From Lewinellaceae bacterium SD302 (lineage in GTDB: Bacteria > Bacteroidota > Bacteroidia > Chitinophagales > Saprospiraceae), in NCBI GenBank assembly GCA_002591745.1, contig PDLQ01000017.1:49752-113751 (forward strand): a DNA stretch of 64,000 nt. The letters are read 5' to 3'. The notes under the pieces were generated by a model. That model was not told the DNA's origin, did not search any database, and was given only the letters and a program-made list of their open reading frames with translations. Positions 46,012-56,153 of the stretch are shown here, piece after piece; position 1 is the first letter of the stretch; the number at the start of each line of letters is the position of its first letter. The translations under genes were made by a program, and so were the position numbers.

Positions 46012-47544
46012 ATGTCTAGTCATCCTACTATTGATCCCCACATCCTCGTCATTTTTGGCGCTTCCGGCGATCTGGCCAAACGAAAACTCGTACCCGCCGT
46101 CTTTGAACTCTTCAAGATGGGTTACTTACCCGACAATTTTGTTCTTCTGGGCTGTAGCCGTACGGATCTCACCGACGAAGATTTCCGTAAGCGGGTAGTT
46201 TACGACAACGAACACCTGGATAAAGAGAATGCCGACGAGCAAGTAACTAAAGGTTATGCGGATAAATTATTCTACCAGGATATCTCCAGCTACACCGACG
46301 CAAAAGACATCAAAAAGCTGGGCCAGCGCCTGCGCAAGATCGACGCAGAACACGGAACTGAAGCTAATTATATCTTCTACCTCTCCACTCCTCCGAAGCT
46401 TTACGCAGACATTCCCGCCGCCCTCTCCGCCGAAGGACTGGCGCAAAGGGAGAAGGGATGGGGTAAACTGATCGTAGAAAAGCCTTTCGGTTACAGCGAG
46501 GAGTCCGCTAAGGAGCTCAACGAACTAATTCAGCAGTACTTTCCGGAAGACGACATCTACCGGATCGACCACTACCTGGGCAAGGAAACCGTCCAGAACT
46601 TGCTGGTAACCCGCTTCGCCAACGGCTTTTTCGAACCCCTGTGGAACCGTAACTATATCCATTCCGTACAGATCACCGCCGCCGAGACAGTAGGCGTGGG
46701 CAGCCGGGGAGGTTACTACGATGAGTCCGGGGCCATGCGGGACATGGTGCAGAATCACCTGTTGCAGGTACTTGCCCACGTAGCAATGGAACCACCCATC
46801 CGGGCCGATGCCCATAGCATCCGTAATGAGAAACTAAAGTTGTTTCAATCTTTGCGGCCACTCAAGAAAGAAGATGTCTCCAAGCAGGTCATTCGTGGTC
46901 AGTACCTGGCCGGAGACAGCGAAGACACCAATTATCGCGATGCCGAAGGCGTACCGGACGACAGTAAAACGGAAACCTACGTGGGCATGAAATTTTTCAT
47001 CGACAACTGGCGCTGGGCGGGGGTTCCCTTCTTCGTACGCACTGGTAAAAACCTGCCGATGAAGCTCACCGAGGTAGTGATCACCTGGAAAACTCCCCCC
47101 CAAAGCATCTTCTCCGAAATGGATGCTGAGGCCATGGGTTGCGACAATCAGTTGATCATGCGTATTTACCCCCACGAAGGCATGGCGCTGGAGTTTGGCA
47201 TGAAAGTGCCCGGCGAAGGCTTCCGTGTCAAGAACGTCGACATGGACTTCTTCTACAGCAGCCTTACCAGCGCCGATGTACCCGAAGCTTACGAACGCCT
47301 GCTACTGGATTGTATGAAAGGAGATGCTACCCTCTACGCCCGTGGCGACAGTGTCGAAGCCGCCTGGGCCTTTATTGATCCTATTTTAGATGCCTGGAAA
47401 AACGACGACAGCATTCCGCTCCATACGTACAAAGCCGGCACCTGGGGACCCGAAGCTGCCGATCGTTTATGGGACGAACACGGTAACGGCTGGCGCAACC
47501 CCACCGAAGCTATTGTGCAGGGCATGCATTATTCGCGGCAGTAG
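46012..47544 (+). CDS. zwf: Glucose-6-phosphate 1-dehydrogenase
   Basis: 510 residues, complete. It makes 6-phosphogluconolactone and NADPH. The nucleotide motif GASGDLAKRKLVPA and the active-site motif RIDHYLGKETVQNLL are present. No pgl or gnd follows; instead there is an inverted pair of the dispersed signal and then the convergent apaG. Confidence 0.96.
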   Translation: MSSHPTIDPHILVIFGASGDLAKRKLVPAVFELFKMGYLPDNFVLLGCSRTDLTDEDFRKRVVYDNEHLDKENADEQVTKGYADKLFYQDISSYTDAKDIKKLGQRLRKIDAEHGTEANYIFYLSTPPKLYADIPAALSAEGLAQREKGWGKLIVEKPFGYSEESAKELNELIQQYFPEDDIYRIDHYLGKETVQNLLVTRFANGFFEPLWNRNYIHSVQITAAETVGVGSRGGYYDESGAMRDMVQNHLLQVLAHVAMEPPIRADAHSIRNEKLKLFQSLRPLKKEDVSKQVIRGQYLAGDSEDTNYRDAEGVPDDSKTETYVGMKFFIDNWRWAGVPFFVRTGKNLPMKLTEVVITWKTPPQSIFSEMDAEAMGCDNQLIMRIYPHEGMALEFGMKVPGEGFRVKNVDMDFFYSSLTSADVPEAYERLLLDCMKGDATLYARGDSVEAAWAFIDPILDAWKNDDSIPLHTYKAGTWGPEAADRLWDEHGNGWRNPTEAIVQGMHYSRQ

Positions 47545-47556
47545 GCGGTGGCATAA

Positions 47557-47695
47557 ACACTGCTACTTTGCCAGTCCAAAAAAAGAAACCGGCAGTTGCG
47601 GCTTAAATTCTTGTAAAAAAAGGGGGGGGGGAAGATTGGCTAACTGTACCCAACCTCTTCCTTATTAAGTTTCAGGGCTAACAAAGTAGCAGTGT
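47557..47695. repeat. Facing pair of the dispersed signal around an A7G10 tract
   Basis: ACACTGCTACTTTG (47557-47570) and CAAAGTAGCAGTGT (47682-47695) are perfect complements. The 111-bp centre contains a run of seven A and ten G (47615-47631). It fills the gap between the convergent zwf and apaG. Confidence 0.75.
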
Positions 47696-47712
47696 CTGTT
47701 GAGTCGGAAGGT

Positions 47713-48120
47713 CTAATTCGCCAGTTCCGGAGCCGTCAGCATAAACCTCGGGATTTCCGCCCGAAAGAAAACGGCCCGTTCCTCCGGAGATTCGGCGGGC
47801 TGCTCCATCAGAAAAGTACCTTCCATGGCACCCAAGGGAGTGTCTAATTGTACCCAACTATCGTATTCATGAGTGTCGCCCGGTAAAATGGTTGGCTTCT
47901 GGCCAATGACGCCTTCGCCTTCAACTTCTTTCACCTGGCCCGTGGCATCAGTAATGATCCAGTGGCGGCGCAGCAAACGGGCAGGCCTGTTTCCGGTATT
48001 CTTAATACGTATCCGATAAGCAAATACGTAATGACTTTCCACCGGGCGACTGTAATCCGGCTGAAAAGCACTGGCCGCCGCTACGCGAACCGTATCGATG
48101 GTAAAGTCGGGGGAAGGCAT
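47713..48120 (-). CDS. apaG: ApaG protein
   Basis: 135 residues, the fibronectin-type fold of ApaG: RPVESHYVFAYRIRIKNTGNRPARLLRRHWIITDATG and the later GQKPTILPGDTHEY. Genetically linked with cobalt and magnesium handling in enterobacteria; the mechanism is unclear. It follows hemA by 78 bp on the same strand. Confidence 0.9.
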   Translation of the reverse strand: MPSPDFTIDTVRVAAASAFQPDYSRPVESHYVFAYRIRIKNTGNRPARLLRRHWIITDATGQVKEVEGEGVIGQKPTILPGDTHEYDSWVQLDTPLGAMEGTFLMEQPAESPEERAVFFRAEIPRFMLTAPELAN

Positions 48121-48198
48121 GATATGATTATCGGTTGGTTATATAGTGATAACGCCCGAATCCCAGTAGTTGTTGGCTAAAGATGTCCAAACAAAGGG

Positions 48199-49431
48199 TT
48201 AAACCCGCTGGCCGATCAAAGCTTCTCTGGCCGTTTTCATCGGGATGCCAATACATTTTTTCTCCATATATAGGGTAACCCGTTCGAAGAGTTCACGGGT
48301 TTCAGGGTCGAGGCCTTCCAACTCTTTGGCAAAGACTTCGTTAATGGCCCGCTGCCGGACTTCCTTGATCTCGGCGGGGAGTTGGCGCATGGCTATTTCG
48401 AGCTGGCGCTGGCGGTAATCCTGGCCCAGGGTATTCAGGTGGACGTCCAGGAGATCGCGGGCGATGAGAATCTCCCGACTTCGGAAACTCATATTTTCTT
48501 TGGCCAGTTGACGCAGGTCTTCCACACCGACGTAGTGCAGGCCCTCGGCAGTCATGGCGGCAACTTCACCACTGACGTTGCTGGGCACAGCCAGATCAAT
48601 GATCAATTTACCGTTTAAGGATTCACCGTTTAACAGCTGCGGAAGGTTATCAGCATTGATAATTGGTTCGAAAGAGGCCGTACAGACAAAAATAACGTCG
48701 AAACCACCCTTGAAGGCAGTCAGTTCGTCTAGCGGATATGCTTGCCCTTCTGCAAATCCCTTAGCCAGGTTCTCGGCCCGTTCGGGGCTGCGGTTAAAAA
48801 CGGTTACTTTGGGGTATTCGTATTTGCGCAGGAATTTGGTGACCAGTGTATTGGTCTGTCCGGCACCGATCAGCAATACGCGGGCATCTCGCCTCGGAAC
48901 GAGTTGCAACATCTTTCTTACGGAGAGGGAGACGACGGAAACTGATTTTTCACCAATCCGGGTGTTGGCGTAAACGTCCTTGGCGGCAATGACGACCCGG
49001 TCGAAAATCACCCGGAGGTCATCGCCGGTCATGCCCCACTGGCGGCATTGTTCGTAGGCCTCACGCAATTGGCCGAGAATTTGCCGTTCCCCAATCACGA
49101 GGCTGTCGATAGAGGCAGCGACCTCACAGAGATGGCTGACGGCATCACGGCCCTGGTAATGGACCATTTCCCGGAGTAAAGATTCTTCGGCCCGTTCGGG
49201 CAACATGCCTAATTTATAATCCTCATTGACTTCGGCTTCGGTAGTGAAGAAGAAGCTGATCCGATTACAAGTGGCTAGGTAAAAACATTCGTTCATCCGC
49301 TGCCGTTCCATCAATTGATTCAGGGCCGGACGAAGTTCTTCCGTGGCGTTAAAGGCCAGGGCTAGCCGGCCAATATCCTTAAGGTCGGAATGACGGTGCG
49401 TTAAGGTCAGAATGTGAAAATGCTGCAGCAT
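48199..49431 (-). CDS. hemA: Glutamyl-tRNA reductase
   Basis: 410 residues from the ATG at 49431 (an ATG ten codons earlier, 49461, is less likely). It makes glutamate-1-semialdehyde from Glu-tRNA, the first step of C5 haem synthesis. The catalytic Cys is C55 in ATCNRIS, and the NADPH site is GAGQTNTLVTKFL (about residue 185). The C-terminal dimer helix is present. No other hem gene is adjacent. Confidence 0.95.
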   Translation of the reverse strand: MLQHFHILTLTHRHSDLKDIGRLALAFNATEELRPALNQLMERQRMNECFYLATCNRISFFFTTEAEVNEDYKLGMLPERAEESLLREMVHYQGRDAVSHLCEVAASIDSLVIGERQILGQLREAYEQCRQWGMTGDDLRVIFDRVVIAAKDVYANTRIGEKSVSVVSLSVRKMLQLVPRRDARVLLIGAGQTNTLVTKFLRKYEYPKVTVFNRSPERAENLAKGFAEGQAYPLDELTAFKGGFDVIFVCTASFEPIINADNLPQLLNGESLNGKLIIDLAVPSNVSGEVAAMTAEGLHYVGVEDLRQLAKENMSFRSREILIARDLLDVHLNTLGQDYRQRQLEIAMRQLPAEIKEVRQRAINEVFAKELEGLDPETRELFERVTLYMEKKCIGIPMKTAREALIGQRV

Positions 49432-49599
49432 AGTACGATTGGAAACAGCGCAAAAGTACAATTACGGTCAAGTGGCTCTGTCAAATGGCTGTATAAATAC
49501 GCTTAGATTTTTTCTAAATACTGTGGTGGGGCCTTGTACGTTAATAATCCAAGGCCATAATGATTGAATGATTAATGTTTTACTCCCTGAGCAAATGTT

Positions 49600-49607
49600 T
49601 ACTTTTG
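49600..49607 (+). promoter_or_regulatory. Possible -7 promoter element
   Basis: TACTTTTG fits TAnnTTTG and lies 17 bp before the start codon of the T9SS gene. A -33 element is less clear. Confidence 0.4.
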
Positions 49608-49623
49608 CGGCCCTTTTGAAACC

Positions 49624-51375
49624 ATGATCCCAATGAAAATTAAATTATTAGCAGGACTTTCACTGTATATCTGCTTGCTGTCCGGCCTGGCGGCCCAGAT
49701 TGCTCCGCCGGACTTTCTGTGCATCCGTAACGACAGCATTTTTTGGATGAATGACCTGAGTGCCTGTGGCCCCTACCAGAGTACTTCGGTGTTCCGGGCG
49801 ACAAACGCTGCGGGGCCTTTCGCAGAGATTCAGCAGATCAATGATCCGGCGGCCGTCAGTTTTCTCGATCCAAATCCGGGCGGAGAATTGCGTTACTATT
49901 TTTTGCGCTATAACTACGATTGCCCGGGCGTGTCAGCTGTCAACAGCGACACCCTAAACAACCTGATCCCCCTCCCCCCCTCAGCCATTTGGGTGAGTGT
50001 GGAGGACAGTACGGTAGTGGTGAACTGGACGGCCAGCAGCTCCGGTCAGACCTCCGGTTACCGGGTCTTTCGGCGGGAGCCCCAGGGGTTGGTCGCCATT
50101 GCCACGGTCAGTGGAGCGGAGACGACGACCTACGTAGACGCCAGTTTCACCAGCCAGCCAGTCAGCGAAGCCTACGCCGTGGCGGCAATAGATCCCTGCG
50201 GTAGTCAAAGTCTACTGACTTCCGAGGCAATTACCCCACTCTTGACTACTTCCGGGGGTAGTGGATGTGAGTTCGTAATCACCCTTACTTCGGACGCCGC
50301 CGGCAGGTCCAGTTTGCCCTTACCAATCAATAGCTGGCATTTACTTGTAAGTACCAACGGAAGCGCTTTCGTGGAAGAAGACGTATTCGGCGGAGGCAAC
50401 ACCAGTATCACCTACGACGGAGCTAACGATGGCGATCAACTTTGCTTTTACCTGGAAGGCCTGGTACAGGGGCAAGCAAACCGCCCCTTGCGTACCCCCA
50501 TTGAGTGTATTGACGTCGACATCACCCAACCCGTCCGGCCCTTTACTCTTTTGGGCGGCGGCTTTGATCCGGCGGGGAACTTTTGTTTTGATTTTGCCTG
50601 GGATTCCTCGGCCGCGGTTGATCTGCTGCAGGCCGAAGTAGTCGACGCCGGTAGCCAAAGCACTGCTACTTTGTTAGCCAACGACAACCTGAGTGATCCA
50701 CTGGCCCAAACTTGTCTGACACCCGCAGAACTACCTGACGAAAATTTCAGCCTGAACCTGAGAGCCGAGGATGTTTGCGACAATATTGTAATCACGAACC
50801 GGCTAAATCCCGTTTTTCTGAGCGGGCAAACTCCCAGTAACGGGACCAATTTACTGAACTGGACGGCCTTCACGACGGAGGAAGACATCAGCGTCACTTA
50901 TCGGCTGGAACGGACGACGCTGGATGGTACGGCGGAGATTATTTACAGTGGAGAAGACCTGACGCACATCGATTTGATAGAACCGACGGATGCCAACCGG
51001 GCGCTCTCCTGCTACCGGGTACTGGCCGATGTGAGCTATGCGGACGGGAGCTTTAGCAGTACCTATGCTTCCGAAACCGTTTGTCTGGAACAGCAACCGA
51101 TGATCTATCTGCCGAATGTATTCAGCTCTTCCGCTACGCAGATCCTGAACCGGGAATTTTGCCCCAACTTCGCCCGCTTGCCTACCGGTGCTTATCAGTT
51201 CGACATCTGGGACCGCTGGGGCGGCCACGTTTTCAGCACCACCGATCCGGCTACCTGTTGGCGGGGTGACTATCGGGGCAGGCTGGCCGAAACGGGCGTT
51301 TACCTGTACGTGCTACGTTTGGAGATTGGCGGGCGGACGATCGAACGGAGCGGAGACGTTACTTTTTTGCGGTAG
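49624..51375 (+). CDS. T9SS protein with gliding-motility-type C-terminal domain
   Basis: 583 residues. Signal peptide (about 1-22). The body shows fibronectin-III-like beta modules (for example SAIWVSVEDSTVVVNWTASS and the later TNLLNWTAFTTEEDISVTYR). The C-terminal ~90 residues (IYLPNVFSSSATQILN ... FDIWDRWGGHVFSTTDP) match the CHU_C or type B sorting domain of T9SS cargo, so it is likely exported across the outer membrane. A copy of the dispersed repeat (50664-50673) is inside the frame. The tRNA-Cys gene follows. Confidence 0.85.
   Translation: MIPMKIKLLAGLSLYICLLSGLAAQIAPPDFLCIRNDSIFWMNDLSACGPYQSTSVFRATNAAGPFAEIQQINDPAAVSFLDPNPGGELRYYFLRYNYDCPGVSAVNSDTLNNLIPLPPSAIWVSVEDSTVVVNWTASSSGQTSGYRVFRREPQGLVAIATVSGAETTTYVDASFTSQPVSEAYAVAAIDPCGSQSLLTSEAITPLLTTSGGSGCEFVITLTSDAAGRSSLPLPINSWHLLVSTNGSAFVEEDVFGGGNTSITYDGANDGDQLCFYLEGLVQGQANRPLRTPIECIDVDITQPVRPFTLLGGGFDPAGNFCFDFAWDSSAAVDLLQAEVVDAGSQSTATLLANDNLSDPLAQTCLTPAELPDENFSLNLRAEDVCDNIVITNRLNPVFLSGQTPSNGTNLLNWTAFTTEEDISVTYRLERTTLDGTAEIIYSGEDLTHIDLIEPTDANRALSCYRVLADVSYADGSFSSTYASETVCLEQQPMIYLPNVFSSSATQILNREFCPNFARLPTGAYQFDIWDRWGGHVFSTTDPATCWRGDYRGRLAETGVYLYVLRLEIGGRTIERSGDVTFLR
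50664..50673 (-). repeat. Copy of the dispersed signal inside a coding region
   Basis: GCACTGCTACTTTGTTAGCC, read as STATLLAN. The same 18-mer core stands at 22779-22796 in an intergenic region. Confidence 0.65.
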
Positions 51376-51421
51376 CTATCTGCGCGCTTGAAACTTTTTT
51401 CAAATTGCCCTCGTTTTGAAT

Positions 51422-51453
51422 TTGCAGGGCAGCAAAAGATTATACTATCTTTG
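51422..51453 (+). promoter_or_regulatory. Promoter of tRNA-Cys
   Basis: TTG at 51422-51424 and TATCTTTG at 51446-51453, spacer 21 bp, match the Bacteroidota consensus. The tRNA begins 15 bp on. Confidence 0.65.
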
Positions 51454-51467
51454 CCGTCCACCAAGAT

Positions 51468-51538
51468 GGTCGGGTGGCCGAGCGGCTAGGCAGTGGTCTG
51501 CAAAACCTCGTACGGCGGTTCGATTCCGCTCCCGACCT
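51468..51538 (+). tRNA. tRNA-Cys (anticodon GCA)
   Basis: The 71-nt gene pairs GGTCGGG (51468-51474) with CCCGACC (51531-51537), has anticodon GCA in the loop CTGCAAA (about 51499-51505), a T loop TTCGATT and discriminator T (51538), the identity base of tRNA-Cys. The CCA end is not encoded. A terminator hairpin follows. Confidence 0.9.
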
Positions 51539-51548
51539 CTTCGAAAGG
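51522..51548 (+). repeat. Left copy of a 27-bp direct repeat (tRNA-Cys 3' end)
   Basis: GATTCCGCTCCCGACCTCTT (51522-51541), one variable base, then GAAAGG. The same sequence, with one difference, stands at 57706-57732. The span between contains only two T9SS genes, so the two copies look like attL and attR of an insertion at the tRNA. Confidence 0.75.
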
Positions 51549-51573
51549 CTCCTTCGCATGCGAAGGGGCTTTT
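51544..51573 (+). terminator. Terminator after tRNA-Cys
   Basis: Long stem around CCTTCGCATGCGAAGG, ending in TTTTCTTG. Confidence 0.75.
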
Positions 51574-51629
51574 CTTGTTTTAGCGTTTCGGTTTTTTTGC
51601 CTAATTTACAACAACCAAAAACCATACGC

Positions 51630-54600
51630 ATGAATCTCCCCCCCCACCGCTTAATTACCCTTCTTTGCTTAACCATCTTCACAGTGACGAGGTTAAGTGC
51701 ACAAGCGAAAGTATACAGTCCAACAACTTCTCAACCGACTGCGGCCGAGATGGCCATCGTGAATGAAATGATTTCACCCGACCAAGCGGCGACAGCTGTA
51801 ATAGTAGACCTTGACTACGATGACCTGCTCCTAGATCTCTTGCAAGGAGATGATGTCACCATTAACGTGGATGGTAATTCCATTGATTTTGAGGATTATA
51901 CCCAGTTCAATTCCGCCCGACGCATATTCATTGATGAGGGTAATACTCATTATATGTATACGGTGCCCGGTAAATGGTTTGTTAATCTCAATACGATTAG
52001 CAACAACCAAATTAATATTGTAGGCGATCATATCTATGTTTCACCTACGGTCATGTATGCCAGAATTACACAGGGGAATGTTAAGCATATTTTTACGCCT
52101 TTTGAAGGAGATGCTAATAAAGTGGGTTTACTGTACTCGCAAATTATCTTCAACGGGTCTAGCGGTTGTGTCAATGTAAATAACTACGATGACTGTAATG
52201 ATGTCGCTGAGCGAATTGCTCCTGGCAATACTTTACCTTCGATTCCTGAAAGAGAACTTTCTATCGCTTTTGAATTGGACTATGAAACCGTAACCGGAAG
52301 CACCGGGGCAAATTTAGGTCTGCGTATGGAAACCTCGGTAGCGAAACTGGATGCCACTTTATTTTTACACAATAACACTTTCCTTTACTATTTTAATATG
52401 CAATTGCGGTCGGATGGGCAATCGGCTTGCACTCCCGGTTTTCCTAACACCGTTGCCGCTATTTGTACCGAATATTCAAACTTCGGAGGAATTTCTTACG
52501 TGCTTAATACAAATCCAGATGATGGATTTGATTATTCAGGGGGGTATTCCGGTAATGGTCCGCAGACATTAGCAGGTGAGGTCATAAGTGTGTATGCACA
52601 GCATGACTTTAGACAGTGCATACAGACTAATCTTGTTCAGTTTTTAAGAGGTAAAGATACCGGTTTTGACAAAGGAATTGTTGTAACGACTGATCAGCAC
52701 CGGCTAAAGACGAATCCTACTGTTCCATCATGGCAAGACTATTTTTGCAATAATATTTTAGATGCCTTAACTAGGACAGGGCGACAAGGGTTTGTCAGTA
52801 TAATTGATTTGCGTGAAAAGGCGGATCCAGGAGAAACAGCGGGCACTTCTTTTCATGAAATTTGTCATAACCTTGGCCTTCGTCATACGGGAGAAACCAA
52901 TAGTGCTTGTGTTCCAAATGATTGCTGTAGTTCCAATACCGAGTACTCATATGTAATGTGTGACAGTGAAACCGGATCGGGAGACCCTGATCGAGATGAC
53001 TTATTTCGGTTGGCGGTGTACGAACAATTAGAAGTACTAAATCTACTTGATCTCCGAGGCAGTTGCCTTGAGATTCCAAGTAGTGATCTAACTTATTGTT
53101 TTGATAACTGCAAACTGACGGTGGAAGAAAATTTCACCATTGCAAATGCACCCGTAATTGGCTGTGAGCCGGCTCCGATCGGTACTTATTCCTTTGAGTT
53201 ATGTAATAACTGTGAGGCCCGGACAATTACCAATTTTGGAATGTTGTATTTTCCGAATTTTTTATCCCCTGTCGAGCCATTGAACGATGACTACTACATA
53301 AATACAAATGGTGTACCCGGGGCAGGATCCGCGCACATTTATCAGTCACAAGCCCCACTATCTTTGACGGCCGGTGAGTGTATCAATCTTACTTTTGACT
53401 TCGAATTGACCAGTTACACCATTGGACAAGCAGTTCCCGACGTGCGCTTCGTCTTGTCGACGGATTTTGCCGGAGAGTCACGTTTCTTTACCCCTCTTGA
53501 TATTTCTCATGAATTTGAACCGCCCATAGCTATTTCAGGTGGAACTGTGACAGCTCCAATACTATTGAGTTCGCTAACTGATGGAAATTCTCCAATTATT
53601 CCACCTAACGAATCATCTGATCTAGTCATCGAAACAGCGGGGGTGCTCGCCATCGACGAAGACCATACTTTTATCAACGCGACGATCATTTTAGATACCG
53701 ACGCTTCAATTGTCGTGAAATCTGGCAGCAAACTGACGCTTACTAACAGTCATTTATTGGGTTGTGGGGCGTTATGGAAATCCATCATTGTGGAAACCGG
53801 TGGTACTTTGGAAATCGACGGTTCGACCATCTCCAACGCCGATGAGGCAATTCTGCTTGAGGATGGCGCAATAGCTTCAATCACCGGTAATCATTTCGTC
53901 GATAATCGTATTGCTCTCTTCATGCCGGGGACCTCCGGTGGCACTCTAGAGACGGACTTAAATTTCAATGACAACCGGGTCGAGCAGGTCGCGCCGTCTT
54001 TTTACAGCCTATCGGCTACGTGCGGAGTTTTGGCTGAGGATCAATTGATGGTCAGTATTCTTGGGACACCCGGTCAGGAGAATGTGTTCGAGAACCTGCA
54101 ATTTGGAATAATTGCGATAAACTCCTACACTGATTGCCGCCAGAACTACTTTCGCCACATCCGCCAGTCTGCCATTCGATCATTGGGTGAAGAAGACGCG
54201 GTCGTTTCGCCTTTCCTATTCGCCTCGGGCACTTTTGGCGCTGAGCCCGCAATCAAAGATTGCCAGTTTGGTATCGACGCGCGTGGAAACGTTGGAACGT
54301 GGGTCCTATTCCAGATTATAGAGAACTGTAAAGTGGGCGTATCCATAAATACAAACCGCAACGCTGTCGTTCGTTTTAACAATCTTAGCAATATCCACCG
54401 CGTAGGCATCTCGGTGGGCAACCCGGATAGTAAGCCAGGTTTGCTATTCATCGAGCAAAATGCCGTGGAGCTGGATGATGTTACCAACACTTCGTTACCC
54501 AACACCTTCGGCATGGCCGGAATCAGAATAGTCAGTAACGATGCCTCGAACCGTAACGTGCGCGTGAAAGAGAATACTATCAATAACCGTAACTATAATG

Positions 54601-56153
54601 GACGGGGTATTTCACTAGTCAATGTACTGGAGGCCGATATCTTAGATAACACGGTTACAATTGGCGGCGATGCTAACCAAACCGGAGTAGGTATCGAAGT
54701 AACCGGGGGCAACGGTAACCTGATTAGTTGTAATGACGTGAGTGGTTTAGACCCGGCCGCTACCAGTAACCTTTGGCTCGAAAACGTAGGTATCCGGGCG
54801 ACGGCATCGAATAACGTCGAGGTTCGCTGTAATAATATCGACCAAGTGTCCATCGGAGCGGAATTTCGCAACGTTAGTCTCGGGGCCGACGTGGCCACCA
54901 ACGAATTCAACCAGCATTACTACGGCCTGAAGATCGGCCATGACGAGGACGGTGCACCTGAGTTTGTCTCCATTGGCAGTCAAAACCACACCGGAAATAC
55001 CTGGCAGAACGGTGCGGGTGGCTTTCAGGCGGTTTTGAATAATCCGACCCTAAGCGATATCGCTTTTAATACTTTTTTTGTAGACGTGGCCGATTGTTCT
55101 AACTTACTACCTACAGCAGTAAACACAACCCAAGTTTGGTTTAATCCTCAAGGCGGCAATACAGAATCCTGCTACGTCGACAACTCCATCCCAACCTGTG
55201 CCTCCAATGATCCATTGGTCGACTGCGCGGGGGATGATCAGGGCAACGGGCCAGACCGACCGGGTGAAACCGAAAGGCTCTTAATGAGTAATCGATCCGA
55301 GCCAAGCATCAGCATGGGTAGTTTACTCGCGGCCCATAAGCAGTTGTACGAGAATATTTTGTCCGGTGCTTACCAAACCAGCGACAGTCTCACTCAATTC
55401 GCCGCTTCGTTCGATAGCCTAAAAACGGGCGCTGCTGCTTACTGGAGTGCTATTTTGCGCCAACCGACCACGATGACGGATACCATTGTTTTTGAAAGTT
55501 ATTTATCCGACTGGTCGTTGGATAGCCTGGCCGCTATCTCGCCGGCAACCTTACGCCAAACGTTGGTGAATAATGGCAACAACTTGGCAACGGCCCTCGA
55601 CCAAGTGGGCTGGGCGACTGACCTTAGCGTTTACGCCTCCCAGGCCATTCAGGCCTTCGATAGCAAGCAAGGGCCGTCGCTTACGATCGATTTCGCCCGC
55701 CAGATCGTATCTCCTTTCACTTGGTCAACGACGGAATTAAGTGCCATAACTAATTCCGCCTCTACTTGCCTTTCCATTGCCGGCCCGGAATCCTTCGCCG
55801 CCCGCAGTACTTTTTGGCAACTTTACCCGGATAGCCTCCTGACGCTGGGCTGTAGCGGCAGTAGTGAATTCGTGAGTAGCAACTCAGAGACAGCGTTCAA
55901 GCGGTCTGATTTACGCGTCTTCCCAAATCCCGTGCGCAGCATATTGAATATTCAAGTGAGTGAAATTCAAGCTGCCACGGCACTGCTAAAGATATACAAC
56001 GGCCAGGGCGTAACAGTAGCCAGTAGGAACCTGGTAGGCAATAGCCCCAGCCAGCGGGCGACGATTAATGTTTCTACCTGGCCACCCGGTCTTTATTATT
56101 TGGTATTAGAGCAAGGCGAATCAACGACTCACCGTAAAATCGTAGTGCAATGA
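51630..56153 (+). CDS. Giant T9SS metzincin metalloprotease with beta-helix repeats
   Basis: 1507 residues from the ATG at 51630; the open frame runs back into the tRNA, which is not coding. Signal peptide (1-24). The zinc motif HEICHNLGLRH (H409) fits HExxHxxGxxH of metzincins, with a likely Met-turn at YVMC. The middle (about 690-1230) has parallel beta-helix-like repeats (NDNRVEQVAPSFYSL, GIEVTGGNGNLISCND). The end (VFPNPVRSILNI ... LYYLVLEQGES) is a T9SS type A sorting domain. The N-terminal half is visibly AT-richer than its surroundings. Confidence 0.8.
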   Translation: MNLPPHRLITLLCLTIFTVTRLSAQAKVYSPTTSQPTAAEMAIVNEMISPDQAATAVIVDLDYDDLLLDLLQGDDVTINVDGNSIDFEDYTQFNSARRIFIDEGNTHYMYTVPGKWFVNLNTISNNQINIVGDHIYVSPTVMYARITQGNVKHIFTPFEGDANKVGLLYSQIIFNGSSGCVNVNNYDDCNDVAERIAPGNTLPSIPERELSIAFELDYETVTGSTGANLGLRMETSVAKLDATLFLHNNTFLYYFNMQLRSDGQSACTPGFPNTVAAICTEYSNFGGISYVLNTNPDDGFDYSGGYSGNGPQTLAGEVISVYAQHDFRQCIQTNLVQFLRGKDTGFDKGIVVTTDQHRLKTNPTVPSWQDYFCNNILDALTRTGRQGFVSIIDLREKADPGETAGTSFHEICHNLGLRHTGETNSACVPNDCCSSNTEYSYVMCDSETGSGDPDRDDLFRLAVYEQLEVLNLLDLRGSCLEIPSSDLTYCFDNCKLTVEENFTIANAPVIGCEPAPIGTYSFELCNNCEARTITNFGMLYFPNFLSPVEPLNDDYYINTNGVPGAGSAHIYQSQAPLSLTAGECINLTFDFELTSYTIGQAVPDVRFVLSTDFAGESRFFTPLDISHEFEPPIAISGGTVTAPILLSSLTDGNSPIIPPNESSDLVIETAGVLAIDEDHTFINATIILDTDASIVVKSGSKLTLTNSHLLGCGALWKSIIVETGGTLEIDGSTISNADEAILLEDGAIASITGNHFVDNRIALFMPGTSGGTLETDLNFNDNRVEQVAPSFYSLSATCGVLAEDQLMVSILGTPGQENVFENLQFGIIAINSYTDCRQNYFRHIRQSAIRSLGEEDAVVSPFLFASGTFGAEPAIKDCQFGIDARGNVGTWVLFQIIENCKVGVSINTNRNAVVRFNNLSNIHRVGISVGNPDSKPGLLFIEQNAVELDDVTNTSLPNTFGMAGIRIVSNDASNRNVRVKENTINNRNYNGRGISLVNVLEADILDNTVTIGGDANQTGVGIEVTGGNGNLISCNDVSGLDPAATSNLWLENVGIRATASNNVEVRCNNIDQVSIGAEFRNVSLGADVATNEFNQHYYGLKIGHDEDGAPEFVSIGSQNHTGNTWQNGAGGFQAVLNNPTLSDIAFNTFFVDVADCSNLLPTAVNTTQVWFNPQGGNTESCYVDNSIPTCASNDPLVDCAGDDQGNGPDRPGETERLLMSNRSEPSISMGSLLAAHKQLYENILSGAYQTSDSLTQFAASFDSLKTGAAAYWSAILRQPTTMTDTIVFESYLSDWSLDSLAAISPATLRQTLVNNGNNLATALDQVGWATDLSVYASQAIQAFDSKQGPSLTIDFARQIVSPFTWSTTELSAITNSASTCLSIAGPESFAARSTFWQLYPDSLLTLGCSGSSEFVSSNSETAFKRSDLRVFPNPVRSILNIQVSEIQAATALLKIYNGQGVTVASRNLVGNSPSQRATINVSTWPPGLYYLVLEQGESTTHRKIVVQ

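Noticed and set aside
51474..51629. N-terminal extension of the metzincin frame into tRNA-Cys
   Set aside because: The frame crosses the tRNA and its terminator; the signal peptide starts at 51630.
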